A DNA stretch of 64,000 nucleotides, from NCBI GenBank assembly GCA_963709555.1, contig CAVPWR010000008.1:1-64000 (forward strand). The letters are read 5' to 3'. Shown here piece by piece: positions 35,360 through 43,247 of the stretch. Source of the DNA: Sulfurisoma sp963709555. GTDB lineage: Bacteria > Pseudomonadota > Gammaproteobacteria > Burkholderiales > Rhodocyclaceae. The first letter of the stretch is position 1. Every line of letters begins with the position of its first letter. Position numbers and translations under genes: made by a program. The notes below the pieces were generated by a model. That model was given only the letters and a program-made list of their open reading frames with translations. It was not told where the DNA came from and ran no database searches.

Positions 35360-36739
35360 TTACTTGTGGACGCCGAGCTTTTCACGCCAGCCGGGGAAGA
35401 TCTTGTCGGCATCGCCCGGGAAGGATTCGAAGGCGCGGGCGAATTCCTTGTGCTCCTTGGCGAACTGGATCGGGTCGGCGCCCGACTTCCAGCACTCGTA
35501 GGACTGGCGCAGGGAGATCGCGCCGGCCGCCGGGCTGTCGATGTGGCCGTAGGAGCCGCCGCCGGAGGTGTTGATCACGTTGCCGTGGCCGAGGTTCTCG
35601 AAGAAGCCGGGCAGGCGCAGCGCGTTCATGCCGCCGGAGATGATCGGGGTGGTGGGCTTCATGCCGTGCCATTCCTGATGGTAGTAAGGGCCGTCGGCAG
35701 AGTCGCGCTCGATCATGTAGGCGATGTTGCGGTCGTCCTTGCCGCCTTCCATCTTGCCGTAGCCCATGGTGCCGACGTGGATGCCGGAAGCACCCTGCAG
35801 GCGCGACATCTTGGCCAGCACGAATGCGGTATAGCCACGCTTGGCGCTGGGGGAAGTGATCGCGCCATGGCCGGCACGGTGATAGTGCAGGTACTGGCCG
35901 GGATACTGGCGACGGGCGGTGGTGATCATGCCGGGGCCGCCGACATAGCCGTCGACCAGGAAGGCGACCTTGTTGGCATCCGGTCCGAAGGTTTCCAGGA
36001 TGTAATCGGCGCGGGCGAGCATTTCGTAATGGTCGTCGGCGGTGATGTTGGCGGAGAACAGCTTGGCCTGGCCGGTTTCGTCCATGGCGCGCTTCATCGC
36101 GTCATAGACCAGCGGGATGACCTTTTTGGTCGGGCAGAAAACCTGGTTGCCTTGCGGTTCGTCGTTCTTGATGAAGTCGCCGCCGAGCCAGAATTGGTAA
36201 GCGGCCTTGGCGAAGGGCTCGGGACGCAGGCCCAGCTTGGGCTTGATGATGGTGCCGGCGATGTAGCCGCCGTCGACGCGGGGACGACCCAGAATGTCCC
36301 ACAGGTCGGTGATGTCCTTGGCCGGGCCGTCGTACTGGCGCAGCATGGACCAAGGTACATAGAAATCCTGCATTTGCAGATTTTTCACATCGCCCATGCC
36401 CTGGTTGTTACCGATGGCCAGGGTCAGGAACGAGACCAGCATGGCGCGACCATCGGTCACGTTGCGGTCGAACAGGTCGTTCGGGTAAGCGACTTTCATC
36501 ACGCCCTTGGCTTCGTCGATGAAATACACCAGTGCATCCACGCCCTTGGTGAAGTCGTCGGTGGTGGAGACTTCGACGTTGGTGCCGGTCGAGGACTCGG
36601 CGGCAATGTGCGCCGCAACTTCCAGGTAACCATAGCCCGCGGCGGGTTCCATGTGATAGGCGACGAGTACGTGCTTGTCACCCTTGATCAGGTCCTCTTC
36701 CTTGAGGCTCAGGTCGGCATAGCGTGCGGATTGATCCAT
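35360..36739 (-). CDS. cbbM: Ribulose-1,5-bisphosphate carboxylase, form II
   Basis: The 459-residue protein is a form II large subunit. It begins MDQSARYADLSLKEEDLIKG and has the catalytic GTIIKPKLGLRPEPFA and the carbamylated-lysine loop GGDFIKNDEPQGNQ. It also has GYGKMEGGKDDRNIAYMI and SGGMNALRLPGFFENLGHGN. Form II enzymes are dimers without small subunits and suit high CO2 and low O2. GAGGAG precedes the ATG. A CbbR-type operator starts about 90 bp upstream, right behind cbbY, and a terminator follows the stop. Confidence 0.98.
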   Translation of the reverse strand: MDQSARYADLSLKEEDLIKGDKHVLVAYHMEPAAGYGYLEVAAHIAAESSTGTNVEVSTTDDFTKGVDALVYFIDEAKGVMKVAYPNDLFDRNVTDGRAMLVSFLTLAIGNNQGMGDVKNLQMQDFYVPWSMLRQYDGPAKDITDLWDILGRPRVDGGYIAGTIIKPKLGLRPEPFAKAAYQFWLGGDFIKNDEPQGNQVFCPTKKVIPLVYDAMKRAMDETGQAKLFSANITADDHYEMLARADYILETFGPDANKVAFLVDGYVGGPGMITTARRQYPGQYLHYHRAGHGAITSPSAKRGYTAFVLAKMSRLQGASGIHVGTMGYGKMEGGKDDRNIAYMIERDSADGPYYHQEWHGMKPTTPIISGGMNALRLPGFFENLGHGNVINTSGGGSYGHIDSPAAGAISLRQSYECWKSGADPIQFAKEHKEFARAFESFPGDADKIFPGWREKLGVHK

Positions 36740-36829
36740 TCGTTTTCTCCTCGTTATTGGCGTAGTGATCGTTGGTGTTTGTTGCGGTGTTCGGTTGCAG
36801 CGTGGGAAGGCATCTTAGTGAGTGTGGTC

Positions 36830-36856
36830 TATAAAGGCCATTCACGATTTTTTATC
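36830..36856 (-). promoter_or_regulatory. Candidate CbbR operator upstream of cbbM
   Basis: TATAAA-N15-TTTATC, aligned base for base with the fbp site; the spacer GGCCATTCACGATTT shares GCCATTCAC with CGCCATTCACTTTTT there. It lies between the cbbY stop and the cbbM start. Confidence 0.75.
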
Positions 36857-36863
36857 GTCATCA

Positions 36864-37649
36864 TCAGGTATTTTTGATGATCTCCTGATGCCAGGTTTTC
36901 AACAGTGCGACATCGACATAGGCCTTGCCATGCATGTCGCCACGACGGACCTGACTGGGTTTGCCCGGTTCGCCGAGGTCCGACAGCACGGCGAAGGCGC
37001 CTGTGAAATCGTGGTCGAGCGTGTACTCACTCTCTGTCACCAGCGTCGGCAGGCCGGCGGCCAGGCTGGCCTTGAGACCATTGGTCGAGTCCTCGAAGGC
37101 GAGGCAGGCGGAGGCCGGCAGGTTCATCTTCTCCAGCACCCAGGTGTAGATGTCGGGCGCGGGCTTTTTCTTCGGTACCACGTCGCCGGCGCCGATCACT
37201 TCGAACCATGACTCCGCATCGGGCGCAAGGCTGGCCTTGAGCAGGCTGGTGACGTTCTCGGGCGTGGTGGTGGTGGCGATGGCCAGGCGCAGGCCGGCGG
37301 CCCGCGCCTCCTGCATCAGGCGCGCCACGCCGGGTTGCATCGGGATGCCGCCTTTTTCCGCAAGGGCCATGTAGTGGCGGGTCTTGGCCGCATGCAGGGC
37401 CTTGATCCGCGCGTCGGCGTCAGCTTGCTGCAGAAAGGCCTGATCGTGCTTTTCGCAGAAGAAGCGCATGCGCTCCTTGCCGCCGGTGACGGCGAGCAGT
37501 TCGCCGTAGAGCGCGGCATCCCAGTTCCAGGAGAGGCCGGCTTCGGCGAAGGCGGCGTTGAAGGCGATGCGATGGCCGTCGCGCTCGGTATCGGCGAGTG
37601 TGCCATCGACGTCGAAAATCAGGGCTTGAAGTGGTGAATGAGTGTTCAT
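36864..37649 (-). CDS. cbbY: CbbY-type HAD phosphatase
   Basis: The 261-residue HAD hydrolase has the nucleophile motif FDVDGTLADTE at residues 12-22, the TTTTPENV motif II, the lysine in KKKPAPDIY and the acidic FEDSTNG motif. CbbY enzymes dephosphorylate xylulose-1,5-bisphosphate, a misfire product that inhibits RuBisCO. ALYGELLAVTGGKERMRFF is typical of this family and argues against a phosphoglycolate phosphatase (CbbZ). It is the first gene of the cbbY-cbbM-cbbQ2-cbbO2 group and is divergent from cbbR1. Confidence 0.9.
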   Translation of the reverse strand: MNTHSPLQALIFDVDGTLADTERDGHRIAFNAAFAEAGLSWNWDAALYGELLAVTGGKERMRFFCEKHDQAFLQQADADARIKALHAAKTRHYMALAEKGGIPMQPGVARLMQEARAAGLRLAIATTTTPENVTSLLKASLAPDAESWFEVIGAGDVVPKKKPAPDIYTWVLEKMNLPASACLAFEDSTNGLKASLAAGLPTLVTESEYTLDHDFTGAFAVLSDLGEPGKPSQVRRGDMHGKAYVDVALLKTWHQEIIKNT

Positions 37650-37675
37650 GGCCGCGCAGCTTAGTCGCGAATAAC

Positions 37676-37713
37676 CATAAGAGGAAGTCAGACTTTCTTA
37701 TCGCAATGATAAG
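37676..37713. promoter_or_regulatory. CbbR operator in the cbbY-cbbR1 divergent region
   Basis: CATAAG (37676-37681)-N15-CTTATC (37697-37702), with half-sites identical to the fbp operator. The second half-site is part of the perfect palindrome CTTATCGCAATGATAAG (37697-37713), a classic LysR-type T-N11-A site. It lies 12 bp before the cbbR1 start codon, as expected for autoregulation. Confidence 0.8.
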
Positions 37714-37725
37714 ATGATCACTGCC

Positions 37726-38679
37726 ATGAAAAATATCACCTTGCGCCAACTCAAGGTCTTCGAAGCCGTCGCGACCCATCTCTCGTTTTCGCGCGCCGCC
37801 GCGGAGCTGCACCTGACCCAGCCGGCGGTATCGATGCAGGTGCAAGCCCTGGTCGAGCAGGCCGGCGTGCCGTTGTTCGAGCAGATCGGCAAGAAGATCT
37901 ATCTGACGGCGGCCGGCGAGGAACTGCAGCGCCACGCGCGGCGCATTGCCCAGCAGCTGCGCGAGGCAGGGGAGGCGATGGCCGCGATCCGCGGCATCAA
38001 GGGCGGTCGCCTCAACATCGGCGTGGTCTCGACTGCCAAGTACATCGCGCCGCGCCTGCTGGTGGCCTTCCGCGCCAACCATGCCGAGGTCGAGCTGCGC
38101 CTCGGCGTCGAAAACCGCGAGACCGTCGTGCGCCACCTCGCCGACAACGAGATCGACCTTGCAATCATGGGCTCGCCGCCCAAGGATTTCGAGACCATCG
38201 CCGAAGTGTTCGCCGAGCATCCCCACGTCATCGTGGCTTCCCCCGGGCATCCGCTGGCGGCGCAGCAAAGCATTACCCCGGAGTCATTGGCTGGAGAGCC
38301 CTTCCTGATCCGCGAACCGGGCTCGGGCACACGTGCGGCGATGGAGCGATTCTTCGTCGAGACCGGCGTGCAGCTCCGCCAGACGGTGGAACTGGCGAGC
38401 AACGAGGCCATCAAGCAGGCCGTAATGGCCGGCATGGGACTGTCGTTCATTTCCGAGCACTCCATCGGTCTGGAACTGTCGGTGGGGCGCATCTCCAAGC
38501 TGGATGTCGTCGGCACGCCCGTGATCCGCCACTGGCATATCGTGCATCGACCGGAAAAGCAGTTGCTGCCGATGGCAGTGGCTTTCCTCGATTTCATGCG
38601 GGCCGAGGCGCCGCGCCTGATCGCCGAACAACCGCCGGGATGGTGTCCGGTGCCGGTGGCCCTGCCGGCGAAGAAGTAA
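37726..38679 (+). CDS. cbbR: LysR-family regulator CbbR (form II cluster)
   Basis: The 317-residue protein has the N-terminal LysR helix-turn-helix (LRQLKVFEAVATHLSFSRAAAELHLTQPAVSMQVQ, given here only in outline) and a type-2 periplasmic-binding-like effector domain from about residue 90. CbbR proteins activate cbb genes in response to Calvin-cycle or redox metabolites. It is divergent from cbbY-cbbM with the operator in between. The ATG at 37726 gives MKNITLRQLK; the ATG at 37714 is possible but overlaps no clear ribosome site and would start right behind the operator. Confidence 0.93.
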   Translation: MKNITLRQLKVFEAVATHLSFSRAAAELHLTQPAVSMQVQALVEQAGVPLFEQIGKKIYLTAAGEELQRHARRIAQQLREAGEAMAAIRGIKGGRLNIGVVSTAKYIAPRLLVAFRANHAEVELRLGVENRETVVRHLADNEIDLAIMGSPPKDFETIAEVFAEHPHVIVASPGHPLAAQQSITPESLAGEPFLIREPGSGTRAAMERFFVETGVQLRQTVELASNEAIKQAVMAGMGLSFISEHSIGLELSVGRISKLDVVGTPVIRHWHIVHRPEKQLLPMAVAFLDFMRAEAPRLIAEQPPGWCPVPVALPAKK

Positions 38680-38680
38680 C

Positions 38681-38726
38681 GGAGTTAGTCGGGTCCGGCG
38701 GATAAGCACCGCCGCCAGCCAACTCC
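38681..38726. terminator. Compound inverted repeat between cbbR1 and the unknown gene
   Basis: GGAGTT (38681-38686) pairs with AACTCC (38721-38726), enclosing GGCGG (38697-38701) and CCGCC (38709-38713). It lies between convergent genes and probably acts as a two-way terminator, though without strong T-tracts. Confidence 0.5.
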
Positions 38727-38746
38727 TACCCCTGCCAGGTTTCTGC

Positions 38747-39121
38747 TCAAGGGGCTCTTCCGGAAGCCTTGCGCAGCCGCGCTTCCAGTTCCTCGGCCAT
38801 CAGAACCAGCGCCTTGTCGCGGATCTTGGCGGCGCCCTGGTGGTATTGGCGCACGGTGCAGGGCACGGGTTCATGCAGGGCGGCTCGTCCTTCATCCCGG
38901 AAGTCGGACCAGCACAGGATCGGCAGGTCGTACAGGCTCGAATCCACCAGCACCCATTCGCGCTCGTCGAGCAGCAGGGACATGGGGGGCAGTTCCTGCA
39001 AACCGAAGCATGTCTGCCGGTGCTCTGACCTCCAGTAGCGCCTCCAGGCATTCCAAACCGGCGCCGGAATGCGCGAGGGGTACTGGGCGAGGGCGGGGAT
39101 GTCTCGCAGGCGCTCGTACAT
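38747..39121 (-). CDS. Unknown protein downstream of cbbO1
   Basis: The 124-residue soluble protein starts MYERLRDIPALAQYPSRIPA and has no signal peptide or recognisable motif. It is rich in aromatic and charged residues (VWNAWRRYWRSEHRQTC) and ends in an Arg/Lys-rich helix. The ATG at 39121 was chosen because the upstream extension is Pro/Arg-rich and matches another gene's shadow. It follows the 98-residue gene by 38 bp and is the last gene of the cbbLS-cbbQO group. A role linked to RuBisCO maintenance is suggested only by position. Confidence 0.6.
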   Translation of the reverse strand: MYERLRDIPALAQYPSRIPAPVWNAWRRYWRSEHRQTCFGLQELPPMSLLLDEREWVLVDSSLYDLPILCWSDFRDEGRAALHEPVPCTVRQYHQGAAKIRDKALVLMAEELEARLRKASGRAP

Positions 39122-39159
39122 GGTCGGCCGATCAGTTCCGCGGGCGATTGCCGGGCGCC

Positions 39160-39456
39160 TTACTCGTCCTCGCCCAGTTCCGGGTCCCAGCCCTTGGCGC
39201 GGGCGGTCTGAATGGCGCGTTCGTAGAGTTCGCCATGGCGCTTCAGCAGGTCCGGCGGCAGTCGGCTGGGCAGGCCGGCGTACTTGTCCCATTCCACCTG
39301 CACCTTGTCCATCAGCAACTGCATGCGGCCGAGGTCCCAGCCGGTGCAGTCCTCGGTTTCCGGGATGAAGCCGAACACCCGGCCGTCGAGCACGATACGG
39401 CCGAGTTGGGTGATGCCGTGGTGGTCCTGGTTGAAGCCGACGTAAGTGGTTTGCAT
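39160..39456 (-). CDS. Unknown 98-residue protein in the cbbLSQO operon
   Basis: The protein starts MQTTYVGFNQDHHGITQLGR, contains GFIPETEDCTGWDLGRMQLL and a helical C-terminal half, and ends GWDPELGEDE. It has no signal or membrane segment, and I recognise no family. It begins 7 bp after the cbbO1 stop, a spacing that implies co-translation. That makes it the best candidate here for an uncharacterised accessory to the CbbQO activase. Confidence 0.7.
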   Translation of the reverse strand: MQTTYVGFNQDHHGITQLGRIVLDGRVFGFIPETEDCTGWDLGRMQLLMDKVQVEWDKYAGLPSRLPPDLLKRHGELYERAIQTARAKGWDPELGEDE

Positions 39457-39463
39457 GGTGTGT

Positions 39464-41821
39464 TTAGCGGGTTAAGCCTGCATAGAGCAGCGGGAGCTTC
39501 TCCGGCAGGCGTTGAACATGGTCGACGACCATGTAGTTCTTCTGGCCGAAGATGCGCGAGACGTAATTATCCGCGCGCGGGTCCAGACTCATGCAATAGG
39601 TGGTGACGCCGAACTTCGCCACTTCTTCCACCGCCTTCTTGGTGTCGTAGCGCAGGTATTGCGGGTCGCGCACGTCCACGTCGGCCGGCTCGCCGTCGGT
39701 GATGACGATCAGCAGCTTCTTCGCCGAGCGTTGCAGTTGCAGATGGTGTCCGGCGTGGCGGATGGCCGCGCCCATGCGGGTGGACAGTTGGCCGGTCATG
39801 CCAGCGAGTTTGGCCTTCGGCACCTCGTCCCAGTGCTGGTCGAAGTCCTTGAAGCGGTAGTACTCGACGTCGTGGCGGCCGTCCGAGCAGAAGCCGTGGA
39901 TGGCGAAGGGGTCGCCGACCTTGTTGATGGCGTCGGCCAGCAGCACGCAGGCCTGCTGGGTGAGTTCGCGCACCGAGTATTCCTGGTCCTGCACCTTTTC
40001 GTTGGTCGATTCCGACAAGTCGAGCAGCACCAGGATCGAGAAGTCGCGGGTCTTGCGCACGCTGCGCATCATGATGCGCGGATCGGGCTGGTTGCCGAGG
40101 CGGATGTCGGTGAAGCTGGCGATCGCGGCGTTGATGTCGATCTCGTCGCCGTCCTCGAGCCGGCGAATGCGCTGCACGCCCTGAGGCTGCATCGCGTCGA
40201 GCAGGAACTTCATGCGATGGATCTCGCGCTTGTACTGGGCGGTGATGCCGTCGATGATCGTCAGGTCACCGGACTTGGCGCGCTTTTCCAGCACGGTGGC
40301 CCAGGCGGGACGCTCCAGCTGGATCTGGTAATCCCATTCGGAATAATGGAAGGGGTCGGACAGCGGCTCCTTGCCTTCAAGTTCGTTGAAGCTCTTGCCA
40401 TTGCTCTCGTCGCCGATGTTCTCGTAGGGGAACAGCTCGGTGCCGAGCACCCAGATTTCTTCGGCATCGTCGCCTGCCGTTTCGACATCGATCTCGTTGG
40501 CCATTTCCATCACGTTGACGTACTTGCGCACCTGCTTGATGGACTCGTAGCCGGCGCTGGCGGCCTTGTCGAAATCGAATTCCTCGAATTCCCAAAAATA
40601 GCGGTTGTCGTCGCGGTAGACTGCGGTGAGGACATCGGCGCGCGGGTGGAAGGGAATGCGCCGCTCGGTGAAGGCATGTGCCAGCTGCACGCCGATTTCC
40701 CACGACACCCGATTGTCCTCCAGGCGATCGGCAGCCTGGGCGAAGAGGGTGCGGCCTTCGGCGATCCAGGGATCGTCGTCCGCATAGCCGTCGTCGAGCA
40801 GGGCGCGGGCGAGCCGGTTGATGGCATCGCCGCAGTTGTTGGCCTGGTTGGGGCTGATGACGTGGAATCCGGCCCATAGCTGCTTGAGGCCGGGGAACTT
40901 GCGGATCGCCAGGGTTTCGACGCGGGCATCCTCGATGACGGAAATGACCGCCATCTGCCAGGCATTGAGCGCCTCGGCCGAGATCGGCTCGCGCGTGTAG
41001 GCGATGTGCGCTGCGGCGTGGGCGGCGGTGGCGCGGTAGACCTCGAGCCCGCCGATGCTTTCGCCGGCCGGCGTCTTGAAGTCGTCGAAGGCGTCGGGGA
41101 GGTGGATGAGGTAGTCCTCGATGTACGGCTTGTAGCCCTCGCGCGATTCGAAGTCGCCCGAGGTGGGGCGCATGAAGAAGTCGCGGGCCCACAGTGCGCG
41201 CAGATACATGTTGATGCGCCGCTGCACGTCCACCAGCAGGGTGCCCTTGCGTTCCTTCTGCAGCATCGCCAGCGACTCTTTCGACTCGAGGCTGAAATAG
41301 CGGATCTGCTCCTCGTAGTTGGTGCGATGGGCGTGTGCGCCCCACAGCGCCCAGCGGCGCAGGCCGCCCAGCGTCAGCTGCTGGAACAGCACTTCCAGCT
41401 TGTCCAGCATCGGCCGCACGCCGCGCGGCGCCTGCGCGATCAGGGTGTTGATGAATTGCAGGTAGTTGAGGAACAGCTGGGCGTCGCCGAGGCGGTTGGC
41501 GGCGGTGGCCGAGGTGGCCAACAGCAGCTCGATCACCGCGCCCGAGGTGCGCGAGGCCAGCATCAGCGAGGCGGCGGCGAGGTCGCCGATCACGTCCTCG
41601 CCCACCTCCTTGGCCACCATCGGCGCTTCCTCGATCCAGGTCTCCACCAGCGATTCGCCCTTGCCCAGGCCGTGGATGGCGGCCGCGCCCTTCAGGTAGT
41701 TGTCGAGGCCGCGCGGCGAGAACACCTTGGTGGCTTCGTGCCAGTTGCCCTGGAGCACGTCGTGGCTGTGCGGCGACAGGTCTTCGAGCAGTTCGGCGTA
41801 GTCAGCGAGATTGATCGACAT
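39464..41821 (-). CDS. cbbO: RuBisCO activation protein CbbO1
   Basis: The intact 785-residue protein has a long helical N-terminal region (about residues 1-560) and a C-terminal von Willebrand factor A domain with the metal-site motif LLDLSESTNE and LLIVITDGEPADVDV. CbbO is the substrate adaptor of the CbbQ AAA+ ring: it recognises RuBisCO through its VWA domain so that CbbQ can eject inhibitors. It aligns along its length with CbbO2, for example QKERKGTLLVDVQRRINMYL here against QRERHGTLFADVERQLDLYL. It follows cbbQ1 by 49 bp and probably serves form I RuBisCO. Confidence 0.95.
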   Translation of the reverse strand: MSINLADYAELLEDLSPHSHDVLQGNWHEATKVFSPRGLDNYLKGAAAIHGLGKGESLVETWIEEAPMVAKEVGEDVIGDLAAASLMLASRTSGAVIELLLATSATAANRLGDAQLFLNYLQFINTLIAQAPRGVRPMLDKLEVLFQQLTLGGLRRWALWGAHAHRTNYEEQIRYFSLESKESLAMLQKERKGTLLVDVQRRINMYLRALWARDFFMRPTSGDFESREGYKPYIEDYLIHLPDAFDDFKTPAGESIGGLEVYRATAAHAAAHIAYTREPISAEALNAWQMAVISVIEDARVETLAIRKFPGLKQLWAGFHVISPNQANNCGDAINRLARALLDDGYADDDPWIAEGRTLFAQAADRLEDNRVSWEIGVQLAHAFTERRIPFHPRADVLTAVYRDDNRYFWEFEEFDFDKAASAGYESIKQVRKYVNVMEMANEIDVETAGDDAEEIWVLGTELFPYENIGDESNGKSFNELEGKEPLSDPFHYSEWDYQIQLERPAWATVLEKRAKSGDLTIIDGITAQYKREIHRMKFLLDAMQPQGVQRIRRLEDGDEIDINAAIASFTDIRLGNQPDPRIMMRSVRKTRDFSILVLLDLSESTNEKVQDQEYSVRELTQQACVLLADAINKVGDPFAIHGFCSDGRHDVEYYRFKDFDQHWDEVPKAKLAGMTGQLSTRMGAAIRHAGHHLQLQRSAKKLLIVITDGEPADVDVRDPQYLRYDTKKAVEEVAKFGVTTYCMSLDPRADNYVSRIFGQKNYMVVDHVQRLPEKLPLLYAGLTR

Positions 41822-41870
41822 GATTTGCTCAGTTTTACAGTCGGCAGCAGTGAGTGCGTTCGCCGACTGA

Positions 41871-42674
41871 TCAGAAGAACGTCGTTACGGCCGCATCCAG
41901 CGCGTCGCGCATGTCGGGGTCGTCGGTGATCGGCCGCACCAGCGCGACGCGGCAAGCCGCCTGGGGGTTCACGCCCTTGGCGATGAGCGAGCCGGCGTAG
42001 ATCAGCATGCGGGTGGACAGGCCCTCGTCGAGGCCGTGGCCCTTGAGGTTGCGCGAGCGCTCGGCGATCGACACCAACTTGGCGGCGATCTCGGCGTTGG
42101 CGCCGGACTCGTGCGCCACGATCTCGGTTTCGATGGCGTGCTCGGGATAGGTGAAGTCGAGGCCGCCGAAACGCTGCTTGGTCGACTGCTTGAGGTCCTT
42201 CATCAGCGACTGGTAGCCGGGGTTGTAGGAAATCACGATCTGGAAATCGGGATGGGCGTGAACCAGCTCGCCCTTCTTTTCCAGCGGCAGCACGCGGCGG
42301 TTGTCGGTCAGCGGGTGGATCACCACGGTGGTGTCCTGGCGCGCTTCGACCACTTCGTCGAGATAGCAGATGGCGCCGTGGCGCGCGGCGATGGCGAGCG
42401 GTCCATCCTGCCATTCGGTGCCCTGGGCGGAGAGCAGGAAGCGGCCGACCAGGTCGGAGGCGGTCATGTCCTCGTTGCAGGCCACGGTGATCAAGGGCTT
42501 GTTCAGCTTGTGCGCCATGTATTCGACGAAGCGGGTCTTGCCGCAGCCGGTCGGCCCCTTGAGCATCATCGGCATGCGCACGGAGTAGGCGGCTTCGAAC
42601 AGCTCCACCTCGTCGGCGACGGCGCGATAGTAGGGTTGCTGGGTGATGCGATATTGATCGACGATGTTGCTCAT
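41871..42674 (-). CDS. cbbQ: RuBisCO activase CbbQ1 (MoxR-type AAA+ ATPase)
   Basis: The 267-residue protein shows Walker A GPTGCGKTRF near residue 40, Walker B AICYLDEVVEARQDTT, sensor 1 in VISYNPGY and NLKGHGLDEGLSTRM with the arginine residues. It forms hexameric rings that with CbbO reactivate inhibited RuBisCO. The cbbL-cbbS-cbbQ-cbbO order marks the form IAq subtype, which is not carboxysomal, and no carboxysome genes are present. A strong terminator separates it from cbbS, so its expression should be lower. Confidence 0.95.
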   Translation of the reverse strand: MSNIVDQYRITQQPYYRAVADEVELFEAAYSVRMPMMLKGPTGCGKTRFVEYMAHKLNKPLITVACNEDMTASDLVGRFLLSAQGTEWQDGPLAIAARHGAICYLDEVVEARQDTTVVIHPLTDNRRVLPLEKKGELVHAHPDFQIVISYNPGYQSLMKDLKQSTKQRFGGLDFTYPEHAIETEIVAHESGANAEIAAKLVSIAERSRNLKGHGLDEGLSTRMLIYAGSLIAKGVNPQAACRVALVRPITDDPDMRDALDAAVTTFF

Positions 42675-42773
42675 GCGAGGCTCCTAGAAGAGAACGCGGA
42701 TTTGTCCATGAATGGGGCGCAAGTCAGGTTGCAAAGCGACGGCGCGCCATTCGTCGAGAAACCCGGAAAAAGA

Positions 42774-42804
42774 GCCCCCGCGGCGCTTGCCGCGCGGCGG
42801 GGGC
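42774..42804 (-). terminator. Terminator/attenuator between cbbS and cbbQ1
   Basis: On the minus strand GCCCCCGC and GCGGGGGC (42804-42797 and 42781-42774) form an 8-bp stem followed by TCTTTTT. It lies about 25 bp after the cbbS stop and probably limits read-through into cbbQ1. Confidence 0.8.
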
Positions 42805-42829
42805 CAATTACCGCCAACCGCTTTGCTGC

Positions 42830-43186
42830 TTAAACCGTCTTGCCGCGGAAGATAACCATCGCGGCACCCTGCGACTGGTTGAAGTTGTTGTAGCCGATCA
42901 GGCGAACATGGTTGTCGGGGTTGGCCTTGTGGCAGGCTTCGGCTTCAGCCAGAACGCGGTCGACATCGGTTTCACCGAACATCGGCAGCTTCCACATGTA
43001 CCAGTACGAGTCCATCAGGTACGCGGGTTCGATGTGCTCGATCGCCGGGTTCCAGCCCTTCTTGACCAGATATTCGACCTGCTTGCGGATGTTGTCTGCA
43101 GTCATCGCGGGCAGGTAGGAGAAGGTCTCGAACTTGCGGCTGGCGGGGTCGCTCAGACGGCTTTTGTAATCCATCACTTCAGACAT
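42830..43186 (-). CDS. cbbS: Ribulose bisphosphate carboxylase small subunit, form I
   Basis: The 118-residue small subunit has the conserved KFETFSYLPAMTADNIRKQV and WYMWKLPMFGETD regions and NHVRLIGYNNFNQSQGAAMV. It caps the L8 core to make the L8S8 holoenzyme. The ATG at 43186 (MSEVMDYKSR) is preferred to that at 43192 because the AAAGGA ribosome site is 7 bp before the former and only 1 bp before the latter. A 61-bp spacer with a small hairpin separates it from cbbL. Confidence 0.96.
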   Translation of the reverse strand: MSEVMDYKSRLSDPASRKFETFSYLPAMTADNIRKQVEYLVKKGWNPAIEHIEPAYLMDSYWYMWKLPMFGETDVDRVLAEAEACHKANPDNHVRLIGYNNFNQSQGAAMVIFRGKTV

Positions 43187-43247
43187 ATTCATTTCCTTTC
43201 GAATGGGTTGGCACTCCCCTCCTCCAGACGGGGAGGGAGATGAGCAA

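Noticed and set aside
36864..37649. Phosphoglycolate phosphatase (cbbZ) as the identity of the HAD gene
   Set aside because: The LLAVTGGKERMRFF region and the overall pattern fit CbbY better than CbbZ/Gph.
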